NCBI GenBank assembly: GCA_023055355.1
Contig: JALJCS010000015.1
Coordinates: 13,436,501-13,500,500 of the forward strand
Source: Agelaius tricolor
Lineage: Eukaryota > Chordata > Aves > Passeriformes > Icteridae
Length of the DNA: 64,000 nucleotides
Direction of reading: 5' to 3'
Shown piece by piece: positions 23,384 through 37,000 of this stretch; position 1 is the first letter of the stretch; each line of letters starts with the position of its first letter. The notes beneath the pieces were generated by a model. It was not told the origin of the DNA. It saw nothing but the letters and a program-made list of their open reading frames with translations, and searched no databases. The position numbers and the translations under genes were made by a program.

Positions 23384-23659
23384 CACCATGGGGGCAGATC
23401 TGGGCCTTCAGCCCAGCTTCCCTCCAGGCAGGGTGGCTGAGCAGGTGACCCGGATATTTCTGTATCAACTCCGTGGCCGCTGTGCCCACCCCTCGGGGGT
23501 TCAATGAAACCATCATCCCCGCCTGAGGCAGTGCTTTTCCCAAGGCGCTGCGGGGCTGGGAGGTCTCATTGTGAGGAGACTTGCCTCTAGTGCACAGTGG
23601 TGTCCGTGGCTTTTCCCACTGACGTTTATGTACCCTACTTCTGTAGAGGCTCTGATTAT

Positions 23660-23698
23660 CCCCTTTCACTGTTTGAAAGGGGGCTTTTCCCCCTTTCA
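23660..23698. repeat. Three-arm alternating hairpin
   Basis: Arm A CCCCTTTCA (23,660-23,668), arm B TGAAAGGGGG (23,674-23,683) and arm C CCCCCTTTCA (23,689-23,698) are arranged so that B can pair with either A (9 bp) or C (10 bp), with 5-nt loops in both cases. Confidence 0.9.
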
Positions 23699-24101
23699 CC
23701 CCCACAGTGGATTTGGGTCTGGGGTGGGGTATGTTTGGTTTGCTCTTGTTTGTGTGCAGAAGGTGGATCGGGAGACATGTCGCTGCAGATGAACACCAAT
23801 AAATTATTTAATCTCTAGGAACTGCTTCTGCAGAAGCTTGCTGGAATGGCGGGCGATGGGTTTTGGTTGAAGGGAAAGGCTGTAGGAGCTACAACAGCAG
23901 AGTGCACACATAGAGCCCATAGGCAGGAGGGCTGGCAGTGACCACACTGGCTACACAATAAGCATACAATCACTCTTGTTTTCCAAAGAGCAGAGCTCTT
24001 GTTTTTTGAAGCAAATCACAACATAGTAACCTGTTTGCTGGACTAGATTGTTATATTGAGAACTGAAATATACCCATTTTGTGTGTGGGTATACATATTT
24101 T

Positions 24102-24120
24102 TTATATATATATATATACA
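24102..24120 (+). repeat. (TA)n microsatellite
   Basis: About eight TA units follow a T run, in AT-rich intronic sequence. Confidence 0.85.
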
Positions 24121-24329
24121 TGCATTTCATTAAAACTACTCAAAGTAAGGCATGCTAGGCTTGCAGCTTTGTACCTAATATGAAAACGTCAAGGAAGCTG
24201 CTATGGTGGAGATGGGCTTATAGTGCTGGAAATTGGGAGGCATCTGTGAGTGTGGAAACTCCAGTGAAGTGTGCGGAGGCTGGGGTGGGGACAGCGGTGT
24301 TGCTATGAGCACGGCAGCAGCATCTGGAG

Positions 24330-24560
24330 AGAGCGGCGCAGCCGCGGGCGCCGGGGAGAGCGATGTGCAGGCAGCAACGCGGGGAAACCAACACTGCTGA
24401 AAATTAATTTAAATATAATCTAGGCATTAGCATTTCACCTGGTCGAGCTCCATTAGACAGCCTTGCTGAGAACTGAATGAATTCTTAATAAAGATTAAAT
24501 CGCATGTTCATTAGATTTTGATGAAAGAGTGCTATTTTTTTTTTTAATACTGTATTATTG
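24330..24560. promoter_or_regulatory. Small CpG cluster joined to an AT-rich homeodomain-motif block
   Basis: A 60-bp CpG-dense patch (GCGGCGCAGCCGCGGGCGCC) sits away from the main island. It is followed by AATTAATTTAAATATAATC, GGCATTAGCATTTC, TTCTTAATAAAGATTAAATC and CATTAGATTTTGATG. The combination is unusual in this intron and fits an enhancer or minor promoter, without proof. Confidence 0.3.
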
Positions 24561-26877
24561 GTGTGCTTCTAGATAATAAATCTCATCCTCATGAATGGCT
24601 AAAGCAGCTTCACACTTGGATATTGCCTTGAAAACAAGCACAGGAATCTAGAGACAGATTGGAGAATGCTAAGACAAAGGAAGAGAGAGCAGACATTGTT
24701 ACATAGGACTAGAAGAGGTTACACACTGCCCAGTTAATCCTTGAAATGTTAGGTAGCAGGAGAAAAAGTAGAAATTACAGTAATTTGAGAGTGTAGCCAG
24801 GATGTAGATAAGGATTTGTAAATGTAATTCAGGATTTTTTAGTGAAATATTTGGAAATACCTTTTAGCTGGTGACTGGAGGGTTATCGATCAAAACAAGA
24901 GGTACTGGTGAATGACAGAGAGGTGGAACTGGAGTCTGGAATGTACATCTCAAACAGTGGCAACACAGGCTAGGAATGACACTTTTCTTAGCACCCATGG
25001 TTGTTTTGACACCCTTCAGCCTTGCATTTTGACTACTCCACCTGGCTGATTAATTTTGCTGTATTTTTTCACAACCAGTCCTGCAGTCCAGATACTTTTA
25101 CCCATGCCTCAAAATGAAGGGTCAGAGCCAAGCTAGTCAGAGGAACTGTTCTGAAAGGCATGGTTGTGCCATGCAAGCCAATGAGACTCCAGAGTGTGCC
25201 ACAGCATTCAGAATCAGGCTGTGTCCAGATTCTGTTTTCACTCAGCTTAATCTAAAAACCATCTGTAACCAAGCAAAGCTCAGGCTTTCCTTTAAAATCC
25301 AAGCTAGAAGGTGAGAGTTACTGGACAAGAGAAATTCATCTTCCACTCACAGCACCTATCTCAGTAAATTCACAGTGTAGGAGGGCAATGGATATTAACA
25401 TTTTTTAGATCTTATGTATTCAAATAAATGTCGAGCACATGCAGAATTTGGAATTTATAATCTTCTTTTTTGGAATACCTGGATTGTAGCATGAAATAGA
25501 GACTGATGTTATTCTAGGATATTTTTGTGGGGACTTAAAACTCTGGTGAATATGCTTGTTCATCAGAAGCCTCAGCAGAGCAGGACACCAAGCATATCTC
25601 CATCTCTTACTGCTTAGCAGGGCACTTAAATCTGTGACACGATCCAGTGGTGAGCAGGGCTGGACTGCTCGGGTGGGGACACCATCCGCTGCCATCAGCA
25701 CCAGGCTTCCAGGGAATCCAGTGTTTAATGGTGCTTACGCAGAGAGGCTGAGTTAGCTGGCATGGCTTCAAAAACAACGTCCTGCCACCTACTCAGCAGC
25801 CACTGTTCTGGTTGGTGAGCCAGGGCAATATTTCACCTTCCCAAACGAGTGTTTAGCCATAGGTGTGGCACTCCAGAGGAGACATGGCTTCACTTGCCCA
25901 CAGGAAAAATATTGGGGCTTGGGTTTTGGTTTTGGATTTTGCTTTTGCAGAAGCAGTAGCTTCTGTCCCCTGCTGAGCTGGGCACAGAGATTGGGTCCAG
26001 CTCCCTTTCACAAGATGCCAGAGCTTCCAGCCCTGCATGTCCTCCAGAGCAGCTATGTGCCTCTTCACCAGAAATGCTGGCAGTAACTCAGTTGATAGGA
26101 TTCTCTGCTGTGCCAGTCATTTTCACAAAATGTTTTTTATGTTAAGTATGAGAAGGATGGAAATATACAATCAGGAGAAAAATACACTAGTGTACAGTGT
26201 TTATCTTGAAATATCTACTATCTTCTCCCCAGCAGCCATCAGTCCCAAAAGCCAGCTGATATATTGTTCTGACCTTTTTCAAAAAGCCCCTCAAAACAGC
26301 CCCAGGTTCTACTTGCTCTCTATGTAACCAAATTACTTATAATCTAATGAACTTCTTCAGTGAGAAGCAGTCCCCGCCCACTGGTTTTACAGCAATTTGA
26401 TGCCAAATGCCGTTGAAATGAAATGATGTGTTGTGAACACCCACTTCAGTGCTCTTTGCTGCATGTCTGTGTCTCAAATCCGTAGTGATTTCACACTTGC
26501 AGCCCCTTCCCCCAGGAATACTTCACCCCACAGGGGCTAACAGTGCAGAATTGCTTCGCCTCTGCAGCATCTTCCCAGGGACAGGGCTGCAAACTGTGTC
26601 TTCATGGTCTGTCCCACTCCCCAGCACAGCTCTTCTGCCCTCTGGCACTGGGTGCAGAGCCCCACTCGGCTCTGCTTCCATCTGGGAGCTGTTTGATCAT
26701 GGTGGGAGCTGGCAACCCAGAGGCACAAACCTCACTGGAGCACCAGGTCGGACCGAGCCATCCTCATCTTTACTTGTTTTCAACATCTCCTGCTGTTTTC
26801 CAGTATTTCTGTGATTTAAAGCCCAAAGAAGGGCAGCGACAGGCTGCACCTGGGCAGCATTTGAGCTGGATTTCAAT

Positions 26878-26924
26878 AAGCAGGGGAAAGAGCTGCAGCC
26901 CAAGCAGGGGAAAGAGCTGCAGCC
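26878..26924 (+). repeat. Tandem duplication of a 24-bp unit
   Basis: AAGCAGGGGAAAGAGCTGCA plus GCCC occurs at 26,878-26,901 and again, without the last base, at 26,902-26,924 with no mismatch. The perfect identity suggests a recent duplication. Confidence 0.95.
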
Positions 26925-29900
26925 TTCCCAATGAAGTTGTGTCATTCTCCCAAGACCTGCCCCAGCGCTCTCTGCCGTGGGTGTGGATTTGGCACCGTGC
27001 ATGTGGCACACGGACTCAGCAGGAAGGAGGCTCTGGTGGGGCTGTTTTGGCAGTGGAACCTGCAGTGAAAGCAGCAGCAAACTGCCTGCTGGGGCAGCTC
27101 TGGGATGTTGGGATGGCAGCTGGGCAGTGTGTTACCCACCCTGAGCAAGGCAGGGTCTCCTGCCAGGGTGTCAGAGATCATCCCAGTGGAGGCTGCTGTA
27201 GGAGGGGGCTCTCCCCTCACGGCAACTTTTTTTCCCCACCTTCACAGATGCTTTCTTGCATCTCTGAATGCTGTGGGTGTCATGTTCCACAATTTGCAGT
27301 GGCACAGCACAGGGAGATTGCTCCTGAAACAGGCAAGAATAAGAACTGGGAATAGAGAAGAGTAAGGCTGTTCATTGTGGCTTGTAGTTGCAAAGACTAA
27401 TCATGTTTTCAGCATTTATTTCCTTCCTCTTGGATTTTTAATTGTGCCAAAACAGTAACAACCATAGTTCCTTCTTTTATATTTAAAGTGCTTGTTATTA
27501 GACTGAGAGAGATTTCAGAGAAAAGCAGTAACAATATTAGGAGGCAAGATGGAATACATTTTGGGTTTGTGTTTTTTCTTTTTCCTTGACAGTTCTTAAT
27601 TTGTTTCTTGTTTTAGGGACTCATAAAAGTAAAAATATCTTTCAGTGACAACAGTGAACTGCATAGCTTCTCCTCTTCCAACCCAATTTTAAAACCTCAA
27701 AAGAAATTTGCCTGTCATATTCTGACATGACACATCTAGTCCTGTTGGAAATGTTTTAGCAATCTAATGAGATGAAAGCAGTTGTTTTAATGAGCTCAGA
27801 AGAAAGAGACAAATCTGCTGCACAAATGTAACCAGGGATCTGTTTTGTTTTATGGCTTGGCTAACCCAGAGGTTGTAAGAAACATTAGATTGACAAATGA
27901 ATTAGGTAACAAATTAAAGAAGGTTGTGGTTTTCCTCTTCAGTCTGTCCTTTCCCATTTGTCTGGCATACAACTTCATACCTGATGTGAGTTCTCCAGGG
28001 TGCTTACCTGTGGAATATGGGGATGATAATCAAAATGGGTGAAGAATGAAAAAGAGACAAATAATGGAGGTCAAGGCACTGTGTTGGCTCTTCCATTTGG
28101 TCTGGTCAAGAGAAAGAGTGAAATGAAGAAGTGCTTCACTGAGGGCCAAGGCAGAAGCAGGTTGCTGGAGAGTAAGAGCAGTCAGGAATGTCTCACACTC
28201 TCATAATTACCTTGTTTTCTTCAGTCCCCTTTCAGAGTTACAGCCTGTGTCTGCAAGTATCAAGCTCCCTTGAGGTGAGACATTCCTGAGGTGTTTAAGA
28301 GTCTAGTCCTTTTTCCTGGTGCTACTGCAAATCTCCTGATATTTGGGGGTTTGTGTAGAGCCTGAAATTATTTCTGTGGAGCCTGAACTCAGATGATGAC
28401 TGGATCAGCTCTGATTTCAGGTGGTCTTTGCTTAGATGTGTATTTTGCTTTTGAAAGAAAACTTCCAGCTCTCCTCACTTCAGAGAAAAGTTAAAAAATA
28501 AATTACCTTATTCTAGCCTGAGTACTCAAGAATTGAGTATTCCCAAAATGAAAGTTAGGAAATCAAATACATCTCAATTGCTTGGTTACTTTTGAAGCCT
28601 GATACCTTTTAACATTGGCAATATTGAAACCAGCAACCTCGCTTATTTCAAATCAATTTGAATGTTACTGACCCCAAATCCTCTCTTTGAGCTCACTGGA
28701 CTTTGGGCCAAGTTCTTCCTATGCTGAAGATGTTATCTGTTCAATCTGTAGGTTTTATGAGATGTGATGAATTTCAAATGTTTCTGTGACACTTGGTGGG
28801 ATCCTGGATGTTGCTAAGTTTCATTCACAAAACCAAAACCAGGAAACAAAAGGATCTGAAAGGCATTGGCACATTAAATCTGCAGCCATTTTTCTTGCCT
28901 TAAAATTTTTTTCTCTTACTCACAGAGGGAAATACTAATGATTTGTGCCATGCATTTTCTAATGCTGAAGAAATGCTCTGCCTTATGTAAAAATCCCCCT
29001 AAACCATTAATTGAATCATTCTCATTTTATTTTTAAGACCATTCAGGAAAATGACAGATGTAAGGGAGGTTGGAGGATTACAGTCCTGATTATAAGATGC
29101 TCTTAGGAATCTGCCTAAAATCAGAAAAGGCAAAAGGCTGGAAAATGTTACTGAGTAACACAAAGCAAAGGAACTGATGGTTTTCTAGTGCTGAGAAAAA
29201 AAGAGAAAAAAGTATTTTAATCCAAAACTCAATTATTGTGCACTTACTGCGATATTAGAATAAAACTCTTGATGGAGGCATTTCTTAACTTACCAATAAT
29301 AATGCTTACTCTCCCCATCTTTCATGTTAATTGAGACAGAACTGAGCAGTGCCCTCAGAAGGGAGCCCAGGAAACTGTGTGGTAAGCTGACATCACTCTT
29401 TTTTCCCAACTGCTAATCAATAAAGTTTTTGACATTGAAAGGGAGGGACTGTCAGAGCTGAAATTACTTTGTTTTTCTTTATTCTTGGGCATGTCCTACT
29501 TTGCTTGGTCACCAAAAATTATTTCAGTTCATCAGCAAACCTTTTATCTGAGTATAAAATCTGTAAGCTTAAAACAAAGGAGCTGGAATACACCAGCTTG
29601 AGTGAGAGACAAGAGAGATGGGTAACACAGGGTCCTCCTGCAATATAAAGAGTTTGAGCCATGGTTGTTAATAACCCTCTTCTCCCCACCAGGCCCCTCT
29701 GTGGGGTCTTGTGTCCTCAGGAGCCAAAGACAGTTCATCATCTCTTCTATTTGTTACAGGATAACTTGTGCAGTCTTTCAGCAGAAATTCTGCTGGTTCA
29801 TGTTGCAGGAGCTGCTTATGGCAGAAGGCTGGGAGATGCTGATCCTAATAAGTGCTTTGGGGTATGATCTCTGACAAAGCCCAGAGCTCTTGACTGACTG

Positions 29901-31550
29901 TTTAGGATTGAGGTGTTCCAGGAGAGCAGGTTTCAGCAGGATCCAATGCAGGTAGGAAATACAGGGTTTTATAACAAGGAAAGGGATTTTCTTCTCTTTG
30001 GCATGTGTCAGGCTACATAGTGTAGGAATGGGGGGATCCATGTTTCCACTGGGAGGCCATGAGGGATGTCTTCAGTTGAGTGGTTTAGCAGCCTTTCACT
30101 TGTCCAAGAGAAAATATCCTCTTCAGAGAATTCATGACCCCAGTCTTACACCTTGGCAGCGAGGCTGGCAATGGACATTTTGTCTCTGTGCACGTCCCTC
30201 CTCTGAAACATAACCCCCCAAGTGCTTCAAACAGTCTGAAAGGCAGAGCAGTGACTCATGCTTTGAGATTCCAGCAACTTCAGACTTGTATTAAATTCTC
30301 TTGTCTACAAGAGCATAATCACCAGCAACTTGTACACACCATAACAGTCTGGTACTTGGAGTATTTCTACATCAGCTGGAAATCATTACAGAAGGGAATA
30401 AGACGAGAATGGGCCTCTATTGAGGAAAATATCACTTAAATGATAAAAATGTGTACTACCTCCTAGCAGAATTGGATGGTTTATCCTCACCCTCTTAGAG
30501 CTCATTGGAGTTAGTAGCTCCAGTTTTAAGGCATAAGGTAAAAGTGTATAGGAAAGGCTAAGTGCACAAAATGGACATTAGGCAGAATTCTCTAGGTAAC
30601 AAATGAGAAGTTTTATAGGTGGATTTCTAGAGCTGTGGTGTATGCCATCTCACAGTGACACAGAGATGTTTCCCCACTGCCAGTACAGTGCTCCTTATTC
30701 ATTACAGCTGGACCTTGCTATAATCCAGCTCCTGCCTTTACAGCAAACGAGGGAGAATATCTCATTTTGATGTCTCACAATGAAATAGTCCCATGTATAC
30801 ATTTCTGGAGGACTTTTGTGTGGAACTGGTGCAGACCAGCTCTGGGGCTCTCCAAAATTCATGGTGAGATCTTAAAATTACTTCCAGGGCACCACAATGT
30901 GGATCTGCATGCCTTAATTTCAGACTGCAGTAGCTAAGGCTATGTGAATTGTCATCCTCTCCTGTGTTTCTAAATGGTTGGCATGGCAGGGCACGTGCTC
31001 CTCCTCAGCATGAAGGTTTCTGCTCAGCTTCATCCACAGGAGAGAAATGCCATCCTCATAGTGAGTTTTAAATGTAACACAATCAGCTTGGCTTCTTAAG
31101 TAGTGCAGAAGTGAGTGTTTGATTCAGTGCATTTTGGAAATCTGTTTTTATTTACTCACAGCCTCTTTACATCTATGAGCAGTGTGAAAGGGTGTTACAG
31201 CAGGGGTGGTTACAGGGTGGTTTAGCTTGTTGCAAATAAATCAGCTCTTTCCACTGGCCAAAGATTTCTTACTACAGTGCTCTTGGGAGAATAAGAAATT
31301 GGTCACTCATTGCCAGGCTGCTGCACTGATGCCCAGGTGATAGATGCTCCTTCCCAGGGTTAGGTGGGGACCCCATCTCACCTCCTGTAAGTTCTAAAAT
31401 GGGCAGATTTGTGTCATTGGAATGTCTGTATCACCACAGACACTGCAGAGCCTTTATCATCACATTTTGTCAGTAACACCAGCACAAATCACTGGGATTA
31501 AAGAAAATTGTCATGATGAACATACACCTCAGAAAGTCATCACAGTGTTC

Positions 31551-31581
31551 ATTAATCACCAGTCACTCTTTGGTGATTAAT
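31551..31581. repeat. Inverted repeat, 11-bp stem and 9-nt loop
   Basis: ATTAATCACCA and TGGTGATTAAT are exact reverse complements around GTCACTCTT. Each arm carries a homeodomain-type TTAAT/ATTAA core. Confidence 0.93.
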
Positions 31582-33707
31582 TATTTAGCCAAATTGGAAA
31601 AAATTTTCCACATGAATGAGGAGATGTTTACTTAATAAAGCAGAAAGCTCCTAGAAGCATGCCCTTGTTTTCCTCAATTTAGCAGTATGATAAATTTATA
31701 TCCTCCTGCTTTTACAACTCAGGAAAAAAGCCATGGTGCTGTATCAACTTGTTGCTGTTGGTTTCTGTCCAGCCAGTTCTTCAACAAGAAACCTGATGCT
31801 GCTCAGTGTGTGCATTTAAGATGCTTAAATGGTAGATACATGAGCTGATGGTCATGGTTTGTTATCTGCATCTCTCTGCATGCCCTGAGCCCTTGTGAAA
31901 CACTGGTAAGGAGGAACAGGAGAGTGTGGTGCCAAATCCCAGCTCCAGGGTTGGCATTTCTCCAGCACTGACTGATGGCACCAGGGTCACATTAGAAAAA
32001 GGGAAGGGCCCCCAATACCTTCATCCTGGCAACAGCCTTGTGCTTAATAAGAATTCCCCTGGAAGCATGTTACTGGGACCAGCCAGATCTTATCTCTGCA
32101 GTGAGCTGGGATGTGCAGGACAGAGGAAAGCCAGTGTTGGCACTGGGGAATCCAGGTGCTGATAGCAAATCAAAATCTTGATATCTTCTGTGGTGATGGT
32201 GATATCTGTTCAGGGTCTTTCAGCATAGCTAATTATTGAAAGCATTCAACAACAACAAACATGTGAAGAGGAAAGAAACACTAAGAGAGCCCATAAATGG
32301 TAAAAATTAGTGATCAGTAATTTTAATATGATTCAGTAAATAATTAAAAATCTAGCCTTAATTTTTCTATGTAAGTTTTAATTTATCTACTGTTTCAAGA
32401 AATCTCTTTATTTTAAATTTATATTTAGCTGAACAAATTATAAAGTTTTTCCTACATGACAGAGCATGAAAATTGAATTATTACACTGGTACTTTTAGTT
32501 CTGATCAGTGAGATCAAATAGTACTAATTTCCCCATCTGTGATCAAACAAATAGGTGAGGCCTTCTGACATAAACATATATACAGTATACAGGATTAAAT
32601 TTAAATTCTGATTTTATTCACTACTCCTTCATGGTCTTTGAAATAGGTTTTTGGATTTTCCAGTAAAAAATTGGAAAAAAGTTCTTACAAAGTGTCCAGA
32701 ACAATGGTAAAGCAGCCAAAGCAGTGTATTTAAATTCTAAAGTAACTGGATGAATATACTGAGATTTTTAAAATAACCAAGATCATAGCATTTTCAGTGG
32801 CTCCCTCACTAACTTGGGCACGCACTGGTGCAGCACAGAGCCTGTCTGAAGCTCTCAGACACATCCTGCTCAGTCTGTTCTGCAGGAGAATCCTCCTCAT
32901 TCAGCAGAACGATTGTCTGGATCCTCCTGGAGATTCTCTCCGTGCTTAACTCTCTGCTGTTGGTTTTCAGCAGCTGTGTGAGGACTGTGCAGCTCAGCAC
33001 TGCTGCACTGAGGCCACAGGACTTACAGGCCTTCCAAATTAGAGCTGCAGCTGGTCTGTATGTGGTTAAGTTTAGGAGGTAGCTCACATTTCATTCATGC
33101 TCAGACCTAAACCCCAGAACGAACAACTGAGTTTTCTAATGCTGTGCACATCAACATCAAGGGGCTTGGACAGAACTGAGTTAACACCTGAGCCTTGCCG
33201 AAGACCATCATCTCTGCTTGTGCTGATTGCCACCCAGTTTTAGTGCCACTCTGTGTATCTAACCATTGTCCAAATATCATTCTGTTTCTTACTCCTTTTG
33301 GAAAATAAAAGATCGGGGGAAAAGAAATTATTCTTGTGTTGTGGGCTTTTTCATGCCACATGCATTTCTCTTTTGCCACAGGAGCTCTCAGGTACCAGCT
33401 TTCAAATTTATTTCAGTTACAGTTCTTTGCCATGTTACTTGTATAAGGAGAAGGAAAAAACACTGGTTTTAGGAAGAGCAGGTTTAATTGTAGCATTTTA
33501 TATGTGTTTAATGACTTCAAAAAATGAGGTTGTGTGAAATCATCTGGAACTAAATCTTCCTTTCCCCCCCTGCTTGGTGCTTACAAAGCAGCATCTGAAA
33601 TGTCACGTTCAGTTTTGTATCTCCTAAAATCAAGGGGTGAATCACTGATAAATTGGGCCCTCCAAGGTATTTGGGCTGGTGCACAGGTCAAGTAAAGGGG
33701 GGCTGAG

Positions 33708-34040
33708 GTAGCCAAAGAAGAGAAAGCTGAGGAAGACCTTGCTGCTCCTTTCCACCACCCAAAGAAAGCCAGAGAGAAGGTGAAGCCAGACTCTTCTTAG
33801 AGATACACAGTGAAAGATGAGAGGCAACATAGAAGCATTTCATGGAAATATATATAAGGAAAGAATGTTTCATGGGGAGATTGATGCAAAAGTGGAACTG
33901 GACCCAGGAAAGGGGAGGGTCATCATCCCTGAAGATTTTCAAAACTCAACAGGACAGGGACCTGTGTGACCTGGCCTGCGTGAGATGGTAGCTCTGTTCT
34001 GGACAGGGACCTCTACCCCAAGTTATTCAATAATTCCATG
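33708..34040 (+). mobile_element. Diverged CR1 LINE 3' end, sense
   Basis: The order of weakly conserved blocks fits a CR1 tail: GAAGAGAAAGCTGAGGAAGA with CTTGCTGCTC, later GGTCATCATCCCTGAAGATT, TTCAAAACTCAACAGGACAG, GGACCTGTGTGACCTGGCCT, a region equivalent to the GGTCCCTTCCA block, and TTATTCAATAATTCCATG in place of the tail repeat. It is more diverged than the other copies and therefore probably older. The left boundary is approximate. Confidence 0.72.
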
Positions 34041-37000
34041 ATGAGAAAATCCAAATTAGTCTCCTTACTCAGTGTTCCTAATGGCAGTGTTGACTGAAGA
34101 TCTGCCTCCAATTGGAAACCAGAGGGACAGTGTTGCACAGCACTAGCAGAATTTTCCCTGCGAGTGCATAAAGAGCCAGGCTTAGCTGGGACTGGTTGGT
34201 TATCATTCCCAATTCCCCTTCACACCACTTTGGTTTGTTTCTTTGCTTCTGAGTGTTGTCTTCTTGGATTTATTCTGCACAGCATTTTACTGTCAGCCTT
34301 CTGAAATCCTAAGCTGGGGTTTGACTGACATCTCGTTTTGTTGGTGGTGTCTGTCCCTACCAGCTGTGGTGGTATGGTGGCACTTGTCTGGTGATGTATG
34401 GCAGTGCAGTGAACCAGACTGTGGCACTGATATGAGTTAATGTAACTCAAAACAATACCCCAAAATCTCAGAAAGAAATGTCTGTCAAATGCTCCCTTAA
34501 GGCAGCAATGTACTGAAGGTTGAGATGTGGGCTTGTATTGAAGGATTCAGTCACTCCTGGCTAGTTCTGTGTGCTAGGGCTTAATTTTTGAGAGTAAATC
34601 AGTCACATTCAAGATTGAAAAGCAGTTTCTAAGTTCTTCTGTACCTTTAGGCATTTAAATGATGTTTTTTCCCAAACCAGCCTTATTTCCTCTATGAGTT
34701 CTTGTAAAAGAAATGCAAATCTCTCACTGGCTTGAAATGTCTGTGTTGTTTAAATAAATTTCCTGTGATGCATAACACAGTGAAAAAAAAAAAGTGTAGC
34801 CATTTGTTGCTGTTTCACTGTATTTAGACCATCTTTCATGCTTCTAGAGGTCAAACCCATTTAATCTGGTTATGCTATTTCAATCACATTTACATTTTTA
34901 ATACAAAGCTCAGGTTTGCTTCACACTAGAATGATCACTCTGGTTTTGTAACAAGCTTTAGTCGTCCTGGGCTTTGGAGACTTCTCTCTTCTATTTTCCC
35001 TCAGTCTTAGACACAGTCTTTGTCATTTATAAGGTAACTTTCCCTCTTGAGGTGCCAAAATGTTACAGAATCCTGATTACAGGAGTGCTGAACAACATTT
35101 TCAAATTCCATGTTACTGGGAGCAAATTTTGAAGCCTGCATTAAAAGCCTGTCATTGATGTGGTTACCCTAACCTTGATATTCAAGGTGGTTTGCATAGG
35201 TCACTGCTGCCTTTTAAAGGGAGATAGAGAACTGCATCCTCACCCATCTCCCATTCAGACAGCGAGCTATCCCAGTGCTCCTCTGGCCTCACAAGGGCTC
35301 ACCAGCTTCATTAGGACACCTTTTGTGCTCTTACTGTAAATAAACTAGGCTAGAAGTCTTCCTTGTGAAAGATATTTGTCACATTCATAGCTTCTCAAAA
35401 GCTCCAGAAGGAACCTGCCCTATCCCTTTCCTACGTAACTTTTGTGTTTCCTCTTTTCCTTACAAGAAGGATTCCCACTTAAACACCTTTTTCCCCAAAA
35501 GAAGATGCTATATGTTAAGCAACTTAGGAAAAACCAAGAAAGCACACCAGGCTGTTCAGTGTACTTTGAAGCCCCACTTGCTTCTGGATTTGAACAATTC
35601 ACTGCTCCCATTGCCTTTTGCAGTAGTAACCTGCTGGCTTCATCTGTGTTTCTGCATTATCCCCCAAGGAAATAGAAAATAATAATAAATACTTGTTTTG
35701 TTTACTTGCTACATCACTTACAAACATGCAGGAGAGAAATGGCCAGCCTGGCAGAGGTTAACATTACCAGGCAAGACAAGAATTAGTGCAGAGAGTGAAA
35801 ATGAGGCAGAAAGTGACAGAGCTTGATCTGGTGAAGCAAGAGTCAAACAAGCAATCATGATCAAGTTCAGGCTCTGGATAACAAAATGAGGTTGTTTGCT
35901 AAGCAGTCATCCAGAAGACTGACAGCAGCTTGACACAACAATGCATGGACTGGACACCGACATCTTTATGTGAACCTTGCTCAAAGCAAGTGCCAAGAGT
36001 AAGAGGATCAGAGCTGTCAGAGCTGTTAAGAAGGGCAAAAGCTGCAGCAGAAATGGCAACCCCCCATTCGCAGTGCAGGATGCAACCATAAGAGATTGCC
36101 CACAAGAGAGATCCTAGCAAGCTCTCTTTCCATGGTAAAATTCCAAGATTAACTTCCTAAATGGGGTTGAAGAAGCAGGACTCACTCTGCAAGCTAAAAG
36201 ATACAATGATACAAAGTGCTTTGAGAGAAACTGTTTCAATTCAACTTCAGTTACAAGCAACTTTCTTTAATGTCTGATTTATTCTCTCCTAGAAGACCTC
36301 CTTAATACATATTATTGCAAGTAGTGGTCCTTACTGTAAGTGGAGAGACACTGAACCATTTGCTCAGAGCTCCTGCAGTATATCTCCAATAGCAGTGTGC
36401 TGAGTGTAAAAATAAATGCAAGCCTACAGGTACAGAAGCAGATCTATCCAATTGCATACTCACACTAAATTATTAATGACTGAAGTGCTGTAGTTTTTCA
36501 CTAAGTAGCAAAACATACCCTGAATATCTCTCAGGTTATGTCAGATCGACAGAGCATCAGTGCCAAAGACAATGTCAACTTTTCAGTGATGGATCAAGTA
36601 CCGTGTACAGGAGCAAGAAAGGTGAATATTCAAATGAGAATCTTGTTTCCTCTGATAACGAGCCAAGAATTCCACATTCAAGAACTCATTGATGGAAGTT
36701 GCCCTTGTCATAAACGAAACAGTAAACAGCTTCAGAATAATGAATTACAAGCAGAAATTATACCAGTGAGTGATGGAGTAGATAATGAAAAGGTCATTTT
36801 GTCCATCTCTGTCCTAATGCAGAATTCTATTTGATTACATATTCCTCAGTGTTCTGCATGGTTTATTCCTAAATGACTTAAAAACATGAGTATTTAAATT
36901 ATTATATGAATTGTGTATCACTCAACTGCAGGTAGTTTTTGCATTAAAGAACTTTCTCCAATGGCCTGATAATTTTGTCTGAAATTTTCTCTTGCTTCTC

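Noticed and set aside
23376..23398. RE1/REST-like site GCACCATGGGGGCAG
   Set aside because: The two half sites are recognisable, but the spacing between GCACC and the GCAG-like half is wrong by two bases and the left flank TTCA is missing.
22759..23705. Minus-strand frames of 150-280 codons rich in His-Thr-Leu
   Set aside because: They are translations of the CA/TG repeat array and its GC-rich flank, with no start context, splice signals or known protein similarity.
36538..36834. 98-codon ATG-initiated frame in intron 2
   Set aside because: The peptide shows no recognisable family and the length is within chance expectation for the window.
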